Positions 16,498 to 28,733 of a stretch of 44,900 bases of DNA are shown in pieces; position 1 is the first letter of the stretch, and each line of letters begins with the position of its first letter. A program made the position numbers and the translations under genes. The notes below the pieces were generated by a model. The model was given only the letters and a program-made list of their open reading frames with translations, searched no databases and had not been told where the DNA came from. Origin of the DNA: CAZGKW01 sp964526295 (GTDB taxonomy: Bacteria; Planctomycetota; Phycisphaerae; FEN-1346); assembly GCA_964526295.1 (NCBI GenBank), contig CAZGKW010000035.1, positions 1 to 44,900 of the forward strand, read 5' to 3'.

Positions 16498-17883
16498 TCA
16501 GGGCCCGCTGCTGCTGCCGCCGCCGGCCTTCTCGTTTCCGCCGCCTCCGCCGCCTCCGCCGCCGGACTTCCCCCGGCCGGAGGCGCCGGCCCGTCCGCCT
16601 CGCTTCGATCGGCGTCGTCCGCGGCGCCGCCTGGACCTGGGCCGCTCCTTGCCTCCGCTGTCGCTCTTCTTCTCGGAAGGCTTCTCGGCGTCGGACGGCT
16701 TCGCCTCGCCGCGGGACTTGTCCTCGCCGCCGCCTTTGTCGCTTCCATCACGGTCGCGGTCCCGGCCCGGGCTGCGGCCCCGGGACGACGTGTCCTCCGA
16801 CCCGCCCCGATGGCCCAGCTCCTTCGGATCGATGTCCCGCTCCAGGAGCGACTCGACCGGCACGTTCACCCGGGTGCCGCCCTGGAGCACGACCGACACG
16901 ATCTGCGTCACGATGTCGGAGTCGACGACCTTCCCGACGCCCTCGTGGCACCGGACCAGGGTGTTCTTCCGGGGCAGCGACCTCTTGAGGTCCGTGTAGG
17001 TCGCGTGCTCGAACCGGAGGCAGCACATGAGCCGCCCGCACTGGCCCGAGATCTTCGTCGGATCGAGCGTGGCCTTCTGGACCTTGGCCATCTTCATCGA
17101 GACGGGCGCCAGGTCCTTGATCCAGGTCCGGCAGCACAGGGGCCGGCCGCACCGCTCGTAGTCGCCGAGGAGGCGGGCCTCGTCGCGGACGCCGATCTGG
17201 CGCATCTCGATCCGCGTCTGGAACTCCCGCGCAAGGTCCCGCACCAGGGCCCGGAAATCGACCCGCTTGTCCGCCACGAAGTAGAAGATGACCCGGTCGC
17301 CCCCGAACAGGTGCTCGACCGAGACCAGCTTCATCGTCAGGTTGTGGGCGGCGATCCGCTCCTTGCAGAACTCGGCCTCATGGGCCTCCGACTCGTGCAG
17401 GTGCCGGGCCTCCACCTCGTCGGCATGCGTGGCCAGCCGGAGGACCTCGCCGACGATCTTGTCCGGAACGCTCTGGTAGCACTTCCCGCCGGGGCATGCC
17501 CCGACCAGGGTGCCCATCTCCTGGCCCCGGTCGGACTTGATGATGACGCACTGTCCGCACTGCCACTGATGGAGGTCGTGCCGGAACTTGCCGAGCTGCC
17601 CCATGGAACCGTACCGGACGATGACGGTGGGGGGGCCGACCTTCTTCGCGGCCCCGCCCTCGGTACCCTGGGCGGCCTTTGGCCCCTCGGCGGGGGTCGA
17701 CTCGGCCCCGGCGTCGGGGGACGAGGACTCGGGTCGGACCTCGGCCTTGCGGCCGGCGTCGCCCTCGTGGGACGTCTCGGCGGGTGGGCCGGTTTCGTCC
17801 GTCTCGGTGGTCCCGGACGGGGATGGACCGGCGGATGCCTGCCCCGAGTCGTCCTGGGGCGGGCCTGACGTCTGATCAACCAA
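16498..17883 (-). CDS. PSP1-domain protein (YaaT/RicT-like)
   Basis: A 461-residue protein from a TTG start at 17883, chosen because GGAGG lies 7 bases before it and a strong promoter lies at 17941-17969; the longer frame to 18018 would include that promoter. Residues 1-85 are disordered and Ser/Glu/Pro-rich. The core (about 90-370) is a PSP1 domain with several Cys motifs (CGQC, CGRPLCCRTW, CGRLMCCLRFEH), as in RicT/YaaT, which works with partners to aid RNase Y in mRNA processing. The tail is Arg/Lys/Ser-rich and ends in a poly-Gly run, likely an RNA-binding extension. It leads the operon with metG. Confidence 0.88.
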   Translation of the reverse strand: MVDQTSGPPQDDSGQASAGPSPSGTTETDETGPPAETSHEGDAGRKAEVRPESSSPDAGAESTPAEGPKAAQGTEGGAAKKVGPPTVIVRYGSMGQLGKFRHDLHQWQCGQCVIIKSDRGQEMGTLVGACPGGKCYQSVPDKIVGEVLRLATHADEVEARHLHESEAHEAEFCKERIAAHNLTMKLVSVEHLFGGDRVIFYFVADKRVDFRALVRDLAREFQTRIEMRQIGVRDEARLLGDYERCGRPLCCRTWIKDLAPVSMKMAKVQKATLDPTKISGQCGRLMCCLRFEHATYTDLKRSLPRKNTLVRCHEGVGKVVDSDIVTQIVSVVLQGGTRVNVPVESLLERDIDPKELGHRGGSEDTSSRGRSPGRDRDRDGSDKGGGEDKSRGEAKPSDAEKPSEKKSDSGGKERPRSRRRRGRRRSKRGGRAGASGRGKSGGGGGGGGGNEKAGGGSSSGP

Positions 17884-17940
17884 TCGTATGCCTCCAGCCC
17901 GAGCGGGCTGTCTGAAAATCGCCTGTTTGCGGACCGACGG

Positions 17941-17969
17941 ATTATATCGGACGAACCGAAGACCTTCAA
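17941..17969 (-). promoter_or_regulatory. Sigma-70-type promoter of the PSP1-metG operon
   Basis: On the minus strand TTGAAG (17969-17964), a 17-base spacer, then perfect TATAAT (17946-17941). Transcription would start near 17934, about 50 bases before the TTG start at 17883. Confidence 0.75.
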
Positions 17970-18140
17970 TCCGCTTTTGGCAGACGAGGGCGAAGGGGCC
18001 TTTCGGCTTGCCCCGCACGCCCGGACCGGTTAGGCTCGTGATATCGAACTGAGCGAATGCGATGCGGCGGTCGAGACGGACCGTCGCAACCGCATCGCCG
18101 GCAGGCGAGTTGAACGGCGTCCCGGCGGAGGGACCCGAGT

Positions 18141-18830
18141 GTGAGCGAAGGCGATCGAGCCCAGTCCTCGCCCGGGCCGGTCGGCGAGAGGACGCGCAGG
18201 ATCGCGCCGGCCGCCATTGCGGTGGCGACCGTCCTGGTCGTTGCGGGGTCGTGGCTGGCCCCAGCCGATCCCTGGCGTCTGGCCTCTGTCTTCTTCGCCT
18301 GGTTCGGGGGCAGCGTATGGGTGGTGGTCTGGTCGTACCGGCGGTGCGCCCGGTGCGGCCGGACGTTTCTCAGCCTCAGGCGCCGCCGGGGCGAGGACGT
18401 CTGCAAGCGGTGCGGCACGCCGCGGCCGAACGCACTGGGCGGGGTCCTGGCCCTGCTGTTCCTCGGGCTGATGATGGCGGTGGCCATCCTCGTCGCGATC
18501 CGCGTGCTCCGCCAAGCCGGCGTACAGCGCCCGTGGTCTGTCATTCTCGGAATCGTGGCCGGACTGGGGGGAGTCACTGCTCTCACCTTCAGCCGGAAGC
18601 AGGCTCGACGGCCGGTGGTGCGTCTCGCAGTCCTGGGCCTGCGGAAGGGCGAGGGACGGGACTTCCGCGTCGCCCACGAGGTGGCCCACCACCTCCTCGC
18701 ATCGCACCTCGGATGGAGACTTGGATGCTGCCGCTCGTCATCGACCGAGAAGCGGAGGCCGACGAGCGGCGGCTCGCGATCCGCTCGCTGGGTGCATCGG
18801 GATACACGTGGTGGGCGGACCTGCTGGTAG
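18141..18830 (+). CDS. Zinc-ribbon membrane protein, probably frame-broken near its 3' end
   Basis: A 229-residue frame with a GTG start at 18141 after GGAGGGA. Helices lie at about 22-40 and 45-65, a zinc ribbon at C69/C72/C88/C91, and two more helices at about 99-121 and 132-150. From about residue 190 (position about 18710) codon use changes to rare codons (AGA, CTT, GGA) and the sequence becomes Ser/Arg-rich, as a shadow frame does. The natural continuation appears in another frame, from 18713. Either a frameshift has split one gene or two genes overlap. Function unknown. Confidence 0.55.
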   Translation: MSEGDRAQSSPGPVGERTRRIAPAAIAVATVLVVAGSWLAPADPWRLASVFFAWFGGSVWVVVWSYRRCARCGRTFLSLRRRRGEDVCKRCGTPRPNALGGVLALLFLGLMMAVAILVAIRVLRQAGVQRPWSVILGIVAGLGGVTALTFSRKQARRPVVRLAVLGLRKGEGRDFRVAHEVAHHLLASHLGWRLGCCRSSSTEKRRPTSGGSRSARWVHRDTRGGRTCW

Positions 18831-18982
18831 ACCTCCTCGAAGACGGGGATAATCCGATGCAGGACGAGGCCAGGGCTGCGCTCCAGGCCATCTCCGGGGC
18901 GGGCCGGGCCGACGCAGACACCTGGCGCCGGTGGCTCGAAACGGTACCGACCCGGCCGGAACGGAAGTCGGCCACCCAATAA
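18713..18982 (+). CDS. HEAT-like helical segment, continuation of or overlap with the gene at 18141
   Basis: An 89-residue frame from ATG 18713 to TAA 18982. It reads DREAEADERRLAIRSLGASG, then WWADLLVDLLEDGDNPMQDE and ARAALQAISG, a helical pair like a HEAT repeat. Upstream of 18713 the same frame is a nonsense shadow, so coding switches frame close to this point. It is most simply the true C-terminus of the zinc-ribbon membrane protein after a frameshift. A separately translated overlapping gene is possible, though no ribosome binding site is evident. Confidence 0.5.
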   Translation: METWMLPLVIDREAEADERRLAIRSLGASGYTWWADLLVDLLEDGDNPMQDEARAALQAISGAGRADADTWRRWLETVPTRPERKSATQ

Positions 18983-19010
18983 AACGCGGCGGCCCATGAG
19001 GACCGCCGCG
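18980..19010 (-). terminator. Terminator downstream of the exported TPR gene
   Basis: On the minus strand, stem CGCGGCGG/CCGCCGCG (19010-19003 with 18992-18985) is followed by TTTTATT. It sits about 160 bases after the stop of the TPR gene at 19169 and overlaps the stop codon of the convergent HEAT-like frame. It may act on both strands. Confidence 0.55.
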
Positions 19011-19042
19011 CAAGAAGATCACGTCACGATCAGCCCGGAGCC

Positions 19043-19172
19043 CTAGTCCTACAACGCCACGTGCCGCGCGGCGGCCCTCCCAGGCCGCCGCGATCGGGCC
19101 TGAAGCGAGTTCCTGGCGGCCTGGGAAGGCCGCCAGGCGGGATGAAGTAGCGAACTGGCGTTGTCGGACTAG
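19043..19172. repeat. 130-bp palindromic element with terminal inverted repeats and twin hairpins
   Basis: The ends are 16-bp inverted repeats with one mismatch (TAGTCCTACAACGCCA at 19044-19059; TGGCGTTGTCGGACTA at 19156-19171). Inside are two perfect 10-bp hairpins: 19067-19076 with 19083-19092, and 19112-19121 with 19128-19137. Their loops, CTCCCA and TGGGAA, are complementary over 5 bases. The right end supplies the TAG stop codon of the TPR gene. It resembles a MITE or a paired REP element. No transposase is in the window. Confidence 0.7.
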
Positions 19173-20668
19173 CCGGCCCCCTTCGCGACTGCGTCCAGGA
19201 GGGCCTTGGGGGCGGCCTCGACCGTGCGACCTTCACCCTCGGCGGCCGCACGCTCCAGGTACGGCACCGCCTCGTCGGCCTTGCCGGTGGCGTAGAGGAC
19301 GTATCCCAGGACGAGGTTGAGCCGCCGGTCGGTCCCCACCGGGGCCAGGCTGGCCTTCAGATCGCGGACGATCCGTGGATAGATGTCCTCGCGGGGGAAG
19401 ACGGCGAGCAGGTTGGGCGGCTGCCCGGCCCAGGCGGGATTGCGGGCGAAGGCCTGCTCCAGGGCCAGGGCCGCCTGATGGTACCGCCCGGCCGCCAGCA
19501 GGGCGTGGACCCGTCCGAAGGCCGGCGTCGGCCGGTCGGGCCGCAGGATCGTCGCCTCGCGGTAGTACTCGGCCGCCTTGTCGTAGTGGCCGCTGCCGAA
19601 GGCCTCGTGGGCGTCGCGGACGAGACCGGCGTAGCGCGTCGTGGGACGCGACAGGTCCGGTTCCAGGCGGTTCGCCGACCCGGTCACCGAGAGCAGCCCC
19701 GCTTCCTCCTCGCCGTCCTCCTCGGAGGGCTCGGCGTCGGGGATGTCCTCGGGCCGGACCCGCAACGTCGGCTCAGTTTCCTCACCGGCCTCGGCCCGGA
19801 GGCGCTCCAGGTGGTCTCCAGGCCGGTAGACGTTCTGCGGCTCCTCCTCGAAGCGGAAGCTCGGCCTCGCGAGATACGGCCCGGCCGGATCGTCGTCGGG
19901 TCCGGCGTCCGCGGGCCCGGCGGCGTCGGGTCCCGGCTGAAGGCCCTCGTCCCGAGCGACCCGCTCGGCAGCCATCCGGAGGATGAACTCATAGACGCCC
20001 TGGGGGATCTGGACGTCACCGTCGGTCGGAAGGACGTCGCCCAGCGGGGACAGGTAGAACCCGGGTTCGCCGCGCGGCTCGGCGTCGGGCTCCGGGGCCG
20101 GCGTGATGAAGCTCCCGGAGCCGCCGTACCCGGCCGCCGGAGGCAGCGGCGGCAGCGCCGAGGTCGGGCCCCGGTAAGCCGGGGCCGACTGCGTGCGGAC
20201 GTCGAACGGCGTCGTCACCCCGGCCGAGGGGGGAATGTACGGCAGCGGGGCCCCGAACTCGATGCCGGACCCGAGGTCCTCCAGCGCGACCGAGTCGCGG
20301 CGGAACTCGCTCAGGCGCAGCGACGGCAGTGTCTCGGAGAACTGGCTGCCCGTCTGCGGGTAGGGCGTTGTGCCCTGGAACCCCTTCCCGGCCCGGACGT
20401 TGCCCGTCAGGAACAGGTTGCGGCTCTGGACGGCCTCGTAGGAATACGGGTCGGGCCGAGGGGCGTCGTAGTTGCCGAAGTTCTGGTACCGGCGGCCGCG
20501 GAACGGTTCGCGGCCGGGCACATAGACCGGCCGGCCGAATCGCAGGTCGTACCGAAGCGGCACGTAGTACTGGGCGATGGCGGGGGCAGTCGTCACAAGG
20601 ATGGCGGCCGCCACGAGGACACCGCCCAGCGAGGCCCGCCCGAGCGAGCGGATCGTCTGACGTGTCAT
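19169..20668 (-). CDS. Exported TPR-repeat protein
   Basis: A 499-residue protein with a clear signal peptide (hydrophobic about 13-31, cleavage near AIA-QYY). Residues about 32-200 are Pro/Tyr/Gly/Arg-rich and low in regular structure. A middle acidic linker (about 240-340) leads to TPR-like repeats (about 350-495, e.g. GSGHYDKAAEYYREATILRP, ATGKADEAVPYLERAAAEGE). It is likely periplasmic or envelope-bound. The ATG at 20668 follows GAGGAG. Its stop codon lies in the right terminal repeat of a palindromic element, which suggests the element's insertion set the present C-terminus. Function unknown. Confidence 0.8.
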   Translation of the reverse strand: MTRQTIRSLGRASLGGVLVAAAILVTTAPAIAQYYVPLRYDLRFGRPVYVPGREPFRGRRYQNFGNYDAPRPDPYSYEAVQSRNLFLTGNVRAGKGFQGTTPYPQTGSQFSETLPSLRLSEFRRDSVALEDLGSGIEFGAPLPYIPPSAGVTTPFDVRTQSAPAYRGPTSALPPLPPAAGYGGSGSFITPAPEPDAEPRGEPGFYLSPLGDVLPTDGDVQIPQGVYEFILRMAAERVARDEGLQPGPDAAGPADAGPDDDPAGPYLARPSFRFEEEPQNVYRPGDHLERLRAEAGEETEPTLRVRPEDIPDAEPSEEDGEEEAGLLSVTGSANRLEPDLSRPTTRYAGLVRDAHEAFGSGHYDKAAEYYREATILRPDRPTPAFGRVHALLAAGRYHQAALALEQAFARNPAWAGQPPNLLAVFPREDIYPRIVRDLKASLAPVGTDRRLNLVLGYVLYATGKADEAVPYLERAAAEGEGRTVEAAPKALLDAVAKGAG

Positions 20669-20782
20669 GGCAAGCTCCTCACAGGCGGCGGCTCCGAGGC
20701 CCGCGGGTGCCCCCGAGGCCGGGCAACCCGGCCCGGACCGCTAGCTTCTTATCGGCAACCTTCGGGCCGCCCCTATTCCTAT

Positions 20783-20788
20783 ATTATA
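20783..20788 (-). promoter_or_regulatory. Possible -10 box for the exported TPR gene
   Basis: TATAAT on the minus strand about 115 bases before the start codon at 20668, inside an AT-rich island of otherwise GC-rich DNA. No consensus -35 lies at the right distance. A GCCGATAA motif (sigma-28 -10 like) also occurs nearer the gene at 20756-20749. Confidence 0.35.
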
Positions 20789-20933
20789 CCCCGCCGGGGG
20801 CGGCGTATGGGGCGAAATCGCCTGGGAGGATGTCGGAGAATATCCTGCGGGTTGTGCCTGCCTGCGCGCGGGGGGCGAGATAAGCGACGTCCATCGACTG
20901 CATCCGAGCGGCGTGCGGGAGTTCAGCCGCCGT

Positions 20934-21950
20934 TCAGTCCAACTCGACGACGCGGCCGGTCTCGGCGCTCGTGCGGATCGCCTCGGAGACCTGGACGGCG
21001 GCCAGGCCGTCCTCGGCCGTGACGGCCACGTCGCGCCGGCCGGCGGCGGCGTCGAGGAACGCCTCCATCATCTCCCGGTCGACGGGGCCGCCCGCCTCGT
21101 AGCCGCCGAGGCCGCCGATGGTCTCGAACGGCTCGCGGGCGCCGGGCGGGGAGGCCCGGTCGGCCCGGTAGAGCCGCACCACCGAGTCGTCTTTCCACTC
21201 GTACTCCAGCGACGCCTCGCTGCCGTCGATCCGACCCAGATGGTTGTAGATGCCGCTGAAGATGCAGTGGCGGACGCTCACGAGGGCGGGCCGGTCGCGG
21301 TAGGCGAGCGTGGCGACGACGGCGTTCTCGCTGGGCGAGTCGGGCCACAGGGCCCGGTGGGCCATGGCGAAGACGCGGGAAAAGTCGCCGCCCCAGAGGC
21401 GCAGCAGGTCGAACGTGTGCCCCAGGTGCTGGACCAGCTCGCCGCCGGTCGCCGGATCGGACCGCCAATCGTCCACCTCGCCGCGGACCTTCGGCCCGGC
21501 CCGGACGAGCCAGTCGACGTTGAAGGCGAGGGGCTCGCCGAGGCGGCCGCTCTCCAGGACCTCCGTCACCTTGCGGAACACTCGGACGTAGCGGTGGAGG
21601 AAGCCGACGTGGCAGACGAGGCCGTGGGCGCGGACGGCCTGGACGACGCGGCGGGCGTCGGCGACAGTCGTCCCGATGGGCTTTTCGAGGTAGACGGGCT
21701 TCCCGAGTGGGGCGGCGCGGCAGAGGGCATCGGCGTGGTGCTTCGGGAAAAGGGAGATGAGAAAGCCCTCGACGTTCGGGTCATCGAGGAACGCGTCGAG
21801 GTCGGTGTAGGCCGTGCCGCCATAGGCCTCGGCGGCGCTTCGGGCCCGGTCGGCGTCGACGTCGAAGCAGGCGGCGGCCTCGACCTTGTCGCGGACGGAA
21901 TCGACAAGCTTCCGCGTCCGGTTGCCGCAGCCGTAGAGGCCGAGTTTCAT
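20934..21950 (-). CDS. Gfo/Idh/MocA-family NAD(P)-dependent oxidoreductase
   Basis: A 338-residue protein. The N-terminal Rossmann fold has a GLYGCGNR dinucleotide loop (about 4-11) and the family's EKP motif at residues 89-91 (YLEKPIG). The C-terminal alpha/beta domain includes GGELVQHLGHTFDLLRLWGG, holding the usual catalytic-region His and Asp. Such enzymes oxidise or reduce sugars and related polyols; the substrate cannot be told. ATG 21950 follows AAGGAG. It is a single-gene unit. Confidence 0.92.
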   Translation of the reverse strand: MKLGLYGCGNRTRKLVDSVRDKVEAAACFDVDADRARSAAEAYGGTAYTDLDAFLDDPNVEGFLISLFPKHHADALCRAAPLGKPVYLEKPIGTTVADARRVVQAVRAHGLVCHVGFLHRYVRVFRKVTEVLESGRLGEPLAFNVDWLVRAGPKVRGEVDDWRSDPATGGELVQHLGHTFDLLRLWGGDFSRVFAMAHRALWPDSPSENAVVATLAYRDRPALVSVRHCIFSGIYNHLGRIDGSEASLEYEWKDDSVVRLYRADRASPPGAREPFETIGGLGGYEAGGPVDREMMEAFLDAAAGRRDVAVTAEDGLAAVQVSEAIRTSAETGRVVELD

Positions 21951-22058
21951 CGTGGGCTCCTTGGGTTTCCGTGTCGGGGTCGCTTGCGGGACGAGGCTCC
22001 CGACCCCGCGCGCTTCTCAAATAGGGCGCCCATCCTACCCGTGACCAGACGGGCCCGC

Positions 22059-22095
22059 AAAGAAGAAGCGCGGCGGGTACGGAGACCCGCCGCGC
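22059..22095 (-). terminator. Second terminator downstream of clpC
   Basis: A perfect 11-bp stem (22068-22078 with 22085-22095, loop of six bases), followed on the minus strand by TTCTTCTTTGC. It is a near copy of the hairpin at 22136-22169, about 70 bases away. Confidence 0.6.
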
Positions 22096-22135
22096 CGATG
22101 CTGACAAGACCTATCCGAACCCGCTCACGTTGCGC

Positions 22136-22169
22136 AAAGAAGCGCGACGGGCCGGGTTGCCCGCCGCGC
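22136..22169 (-). terminator. First terminator downstream of clpC
   Basis: The stem GCGCGACGGG/CCCGCCGCGC (22142-22151 with 22160-22169, one mismatch) is followed on the minus strand by TTCTTTGCGC. It lies 65 bases after the clpC stop. Confidence 0.6.
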
Positions 22170-22233
22170 GTAACGGTCTGCGTTGTCCCGCGGCGCGCCG
22201 AGCGGCGTCCGCGGCCCGTCAGGGCCGGCCGGC

Positions 22234-24717
<2,484 letters not shown>

Positions 24718-24792
24718 GCTTTACACCTTGCAGGTTAAGGGGACAGCACGGCCGCGTTAATAGACGCGGAGCTCCCTCCCCTGTTCACCGCT

Positions 24793-24821
24793 ATTCTACC
24801 GGGGGTGTCAAGGGGGTTCAA
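24793..24821 (-). promoter_or_regulatory. Sigma-70-type promoter of clpC
   Basis: On the minus strand TTGAAC (24821-24816), a 17-base spacer, then TAGAAT (24798-24793). Transcription would start near 24786, about 70 bases before the clpC ATG. A weaker second candidate (TTGCGG, 18 bases, TATATT at 24907-24878) lies further upstream. Confidence 0.65.
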
Positions 24822-24959
24822 CCCCGCGTGTAAAGGCCGGCAGGCCGGGCAGGCCGATCCGCGGAGATTATCGGCAGAATATACGAATCGGCCCCAGCAA
24901 ACCGCAAATATTCGGACCAGAACAGGCGCCCGAGAGGCCATCATTCGCGCCGCGTGTCG

Positions 24960-25523
24960 TCACGCAGCGGGCGCGGCTTCCTCCCTCGGGTCGTCAGCCG
25001 CCAGGGCCTCCAGCTCGCGACCGATCTCGAAGTCCCACCGGCCGGCGTCGTCGAGGTACCGGGCCCGCCTGAGCAGCCGCCGTGCCCGGGCCGCCTCGCC
25101 CCGCCGCCGGGCGATCGAGGCGAGCTGGAGCGTCGCCTCAACGTCGTCCGGGTCGGCCGCCAGCAGCCCGCCGCACAGCTCTTCGGCCTCGTCCAGGCGG
25201 CCCTGAAGGTACGCCTCCAGGGCCCGGCGGAACAACCGGTCCCGCCGCTCGTCGGACGAGAGGCGCGACGCCTGACGCAGCCGATACGCCAACAGCGTCT
25301 GGCCGGCCAGGTACCAGAAGAGGGCGGAAATCGCCAAGCCAGCCCGCAACAGCCCCGCCTCGGGACGAAGCACGACCGTCAGCAGATACCCCCCGGCCAG
25401 ACCCAGCCACACCCCACCCCACAGGACCCCCTCGGCCAGGCAACCGGCCAGCACCAGGCCCGACCCGGGGACCAGGACATTGGCCGCCCACACGGCCGCG
25501 CGATGGACGGACAGTCGGCTCAT
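24960..25523 (-). CDS. Membrane protein with C-terminal TPR-like repeats
   Basis: A 187-residue protein starting at ATG 25523, after GGGAGAA. The start overlaps the stop of the lipoprotein gene in an ATGA. Three hydrophobic segments (about 11-33, 36-52 and 60-79) are followed by TPR-like helices (EAYLQGRLDEAEELCGGLLA, then QLASIARRRGEAARARRLLR). It is probably anchored in the inner membrane with a cytoplasmic tail. The coupling to the lipoprotein gene suggests a shared envelope role, which is inference. Function unknown. Confidence 0.72.
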   Translation of the reverse strand: MSRLSVHRAAVWAANVLVPGSGLVLAGCLAEGVLWGGVWLGLAGGYLLTVVLRPEAGLLRAGLAISALFWYLAGQTLLAYRLRQASRLSSDERRDRLFRRALEAYLQGRLDEAEELCGGLLAADPDDVEATLQLASIARRRGEAARARRLLRRARYLDDAGRWDFEIGRELEALAADDPREEAAPAA

Positions 25524-26251
25524 GGCTTCTCCCGGCCCGGCCCCGTCTTCGGCACACCCACCCCGTCGGGGACGAACGCCTCGGGGCGGAGCCGGCGAAG
25601 GCGGGCCGTCTCGGCGTCGAGGAACTCCAGGACGACGTACCGCGTGTCGTGGAACCGGGCCACGTCGCGCCGGGCGTAGTCCAGCCTCTGCCGCCACTCG
25701 ATCGGCGGCAGTTCGTCCTGAACACGAATCAGGTACAGGTCGGCGGTGACCTCGGCCCGCGTGCTGGGCGGCCACCCGGACACAAAGGCCTGGATCTCGG
25801 CGAAATGCGTCCGCGGATGGATCCCCGATCGCGCCTTCGGCTTCTCAACGACCACCCACAGACTGCCCGCACGGGTCACGGTGGGCAGTTCGACGGCCCC
25901 GGCGCGAATCGGCAGGACCACCACGTCGACCAGCCGGTGCCGAAGCGTCACGTCGGACTTCGTGTTGACCTCGACAGCGCGGCGATAGCCGAAGGCGGCG
26001 TCGAGGACCTGCTGGTTGCGGACGCTGCGGTCACCCTCGGCCGTCCCGGACGAATCGTAGGCGAAGACCCTGAGAAGGACGTATCCGGCGTCGGCGGGCG
26101 TGCCGTCCGGCTCCTCGATCCGGACCGACTGGTCGAACCCGGCGGGCCACTCGGGCCAGGCCATCACGGGCAGGGCGCACCCTCCGGCGACCAGGGACGC
26201 CGCCGCCAAGACCGCGACCAGGACCCTCGGGATCGTCCAGGGACTTGCCAC
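25520..26251 (-). CDS. Predicted lipoprotein of unknown function
   Basis: A 243-residue protein with a GTG start at 26251. The N-terminus has a hydrophobic stretch (VLVAVLAAASLVAGG) ending in a Cys at about residue 25, an acceptable lipobox (VAGGC). The remainder is mixed strand/helix with no motif I recognise. A promoter with -10 at 26264-26259 would start transcription at about 26252, so the mRNA may be leaderless. Its stop overlaps the start of the TPR membrane protein. Confidence 0.72.
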   Translation of the reverse strand: MASPWTIPRVLVAVLAAASLVAGGCALPVMAWPEWPAGFDQSVRIEEPDGTPADAGYVLLRVFAYDSSGTAEGDRSVRNQQVLDAAFGYRRAVEVNTKSDVTLRHRLVDVVVLPIRAGAVELPTVTRAGSLWVVVEKPKARSGIHPRTHFAEIQAFVSGWPPSTRAEVTADLYLIRVQDELPPIEWRQRLDYARRDVARFHDTRYVVLEFLDAETARLRRLRPEAFVPDGVGVPKTGPGREKP

Positions 26252-26258
26252 GAGGAAC

Positions 26259-26288
26259 CTTATATCGCCCCCTCGTCGGGGCGGTCAA
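26259..26288 (-). promoter_or_regulatory. Promoter of the lipoprotein operon, apparently without a leader
   Basis: On the minus strand TTGACC (26288-26283), an 18-base spacer, then TATAAG (26264-26259). The expected start near 26252 is directly next to the GTG start codon at 26251. Confidence 0.5.
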
Positions 26289-26568
26289 GGCGATACCGCA
26301 CGGGGATCCGTCCGGGCCGCACCTGAGGCAACCGGCGTACATGACACCGGTGCCACCGATTGCCTGCCAATCGGTGCCCGCAGGAAGACACCGCGGTTTG
26401 GCGAGCGAACCGTGACAGGTTCCACCCCCTGTGAGGCATTGCCACTTGCCTCAGGTCCATGCCCTGTCATCCGCCCCCGGGGAGACCGCGTTTGCCAAAA
26501 CGGCAGCGCTGCCGGGGGACGGCACGGACCGACCTGCCGCTTTGGCAGGCCGCAATCTGCCCCCGCCG
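26289..26568. other. Row of hairpins between divergent lipoprotein and dnaK promoters
   Basis: Most of the 481-base gap before dnaK contains consecutive inverted repeats: CACCGATTG/CAATCGGTG (about 26353-26375), CGGTT/AACCG (about 26394-26412), ACAGG/CCTGT (about 26415-26432), TGAGGCA/TGCCTCA (26432-26453), palindrome CGGCAGCGCTGCCG (about 26501-26514) and CCTGCC/GGCAGG (26533-26549). No open frame fits. It could be a structured RNA or a regulatory array; I match it to no known RNA class. No CIRCE heat-shock operator is seen. Confidence 0.4.
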
Positions 26569-26597
26569 TTGTGACCCCTTGTGGAGGCCGGTATAAT
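26569..26597 (+). promoter_or_regulatory. Sigma-70-type promoter of dnaK
   Basis: TTGTGA (26569-26574), a 17-base spacer, then perfect TATAAT (26592-26597). The start would be near 26604, giving a leader of about 130 bases. Confidence 0.75.
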
Positions 26598-26732
26598 GGC
26601 GTGCGCGGACGCATTCAGGGCGGTTCGCGACCGGCGTCTGGCATGACGTTTGCATAACCGTAGGTGACGCGCCGGGACCGAACTCTGCGCCCCGGCCTGA
26701 GATGCTATTCGCACCACGAAAGGAGCCCGTTG

Positions 26733-28691
<1,959 letters not shown>

Positions 28692-28733
28692 GACCGCTCA
28701 CAGACCGGGCGAGGGCTTGCCCGGACCCGTCAA

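Noticed and set aside
17884..18018. Longer N-terminus for the PSP1 protein starting at 18018
   Set aside because: It would place the TTGAAG-17-TATAAT promoter inside the coding region, and the TTG at 17883 has a GGAGG at ideal spacing.
26289..26568. Known RNA families (RNase P RNA, SRP RNA, tmRNA, common riboswitches) for the hairpin row
   Set aside because: None of the conserved core sequences of these classes could be found.
26604..26732. CIRCE or other known heat-shock operator in the dnaK leader
   Set aside because: The TTAGCACTC/GAGTGCTAA pattern is absent; nothing else recognisable was found.
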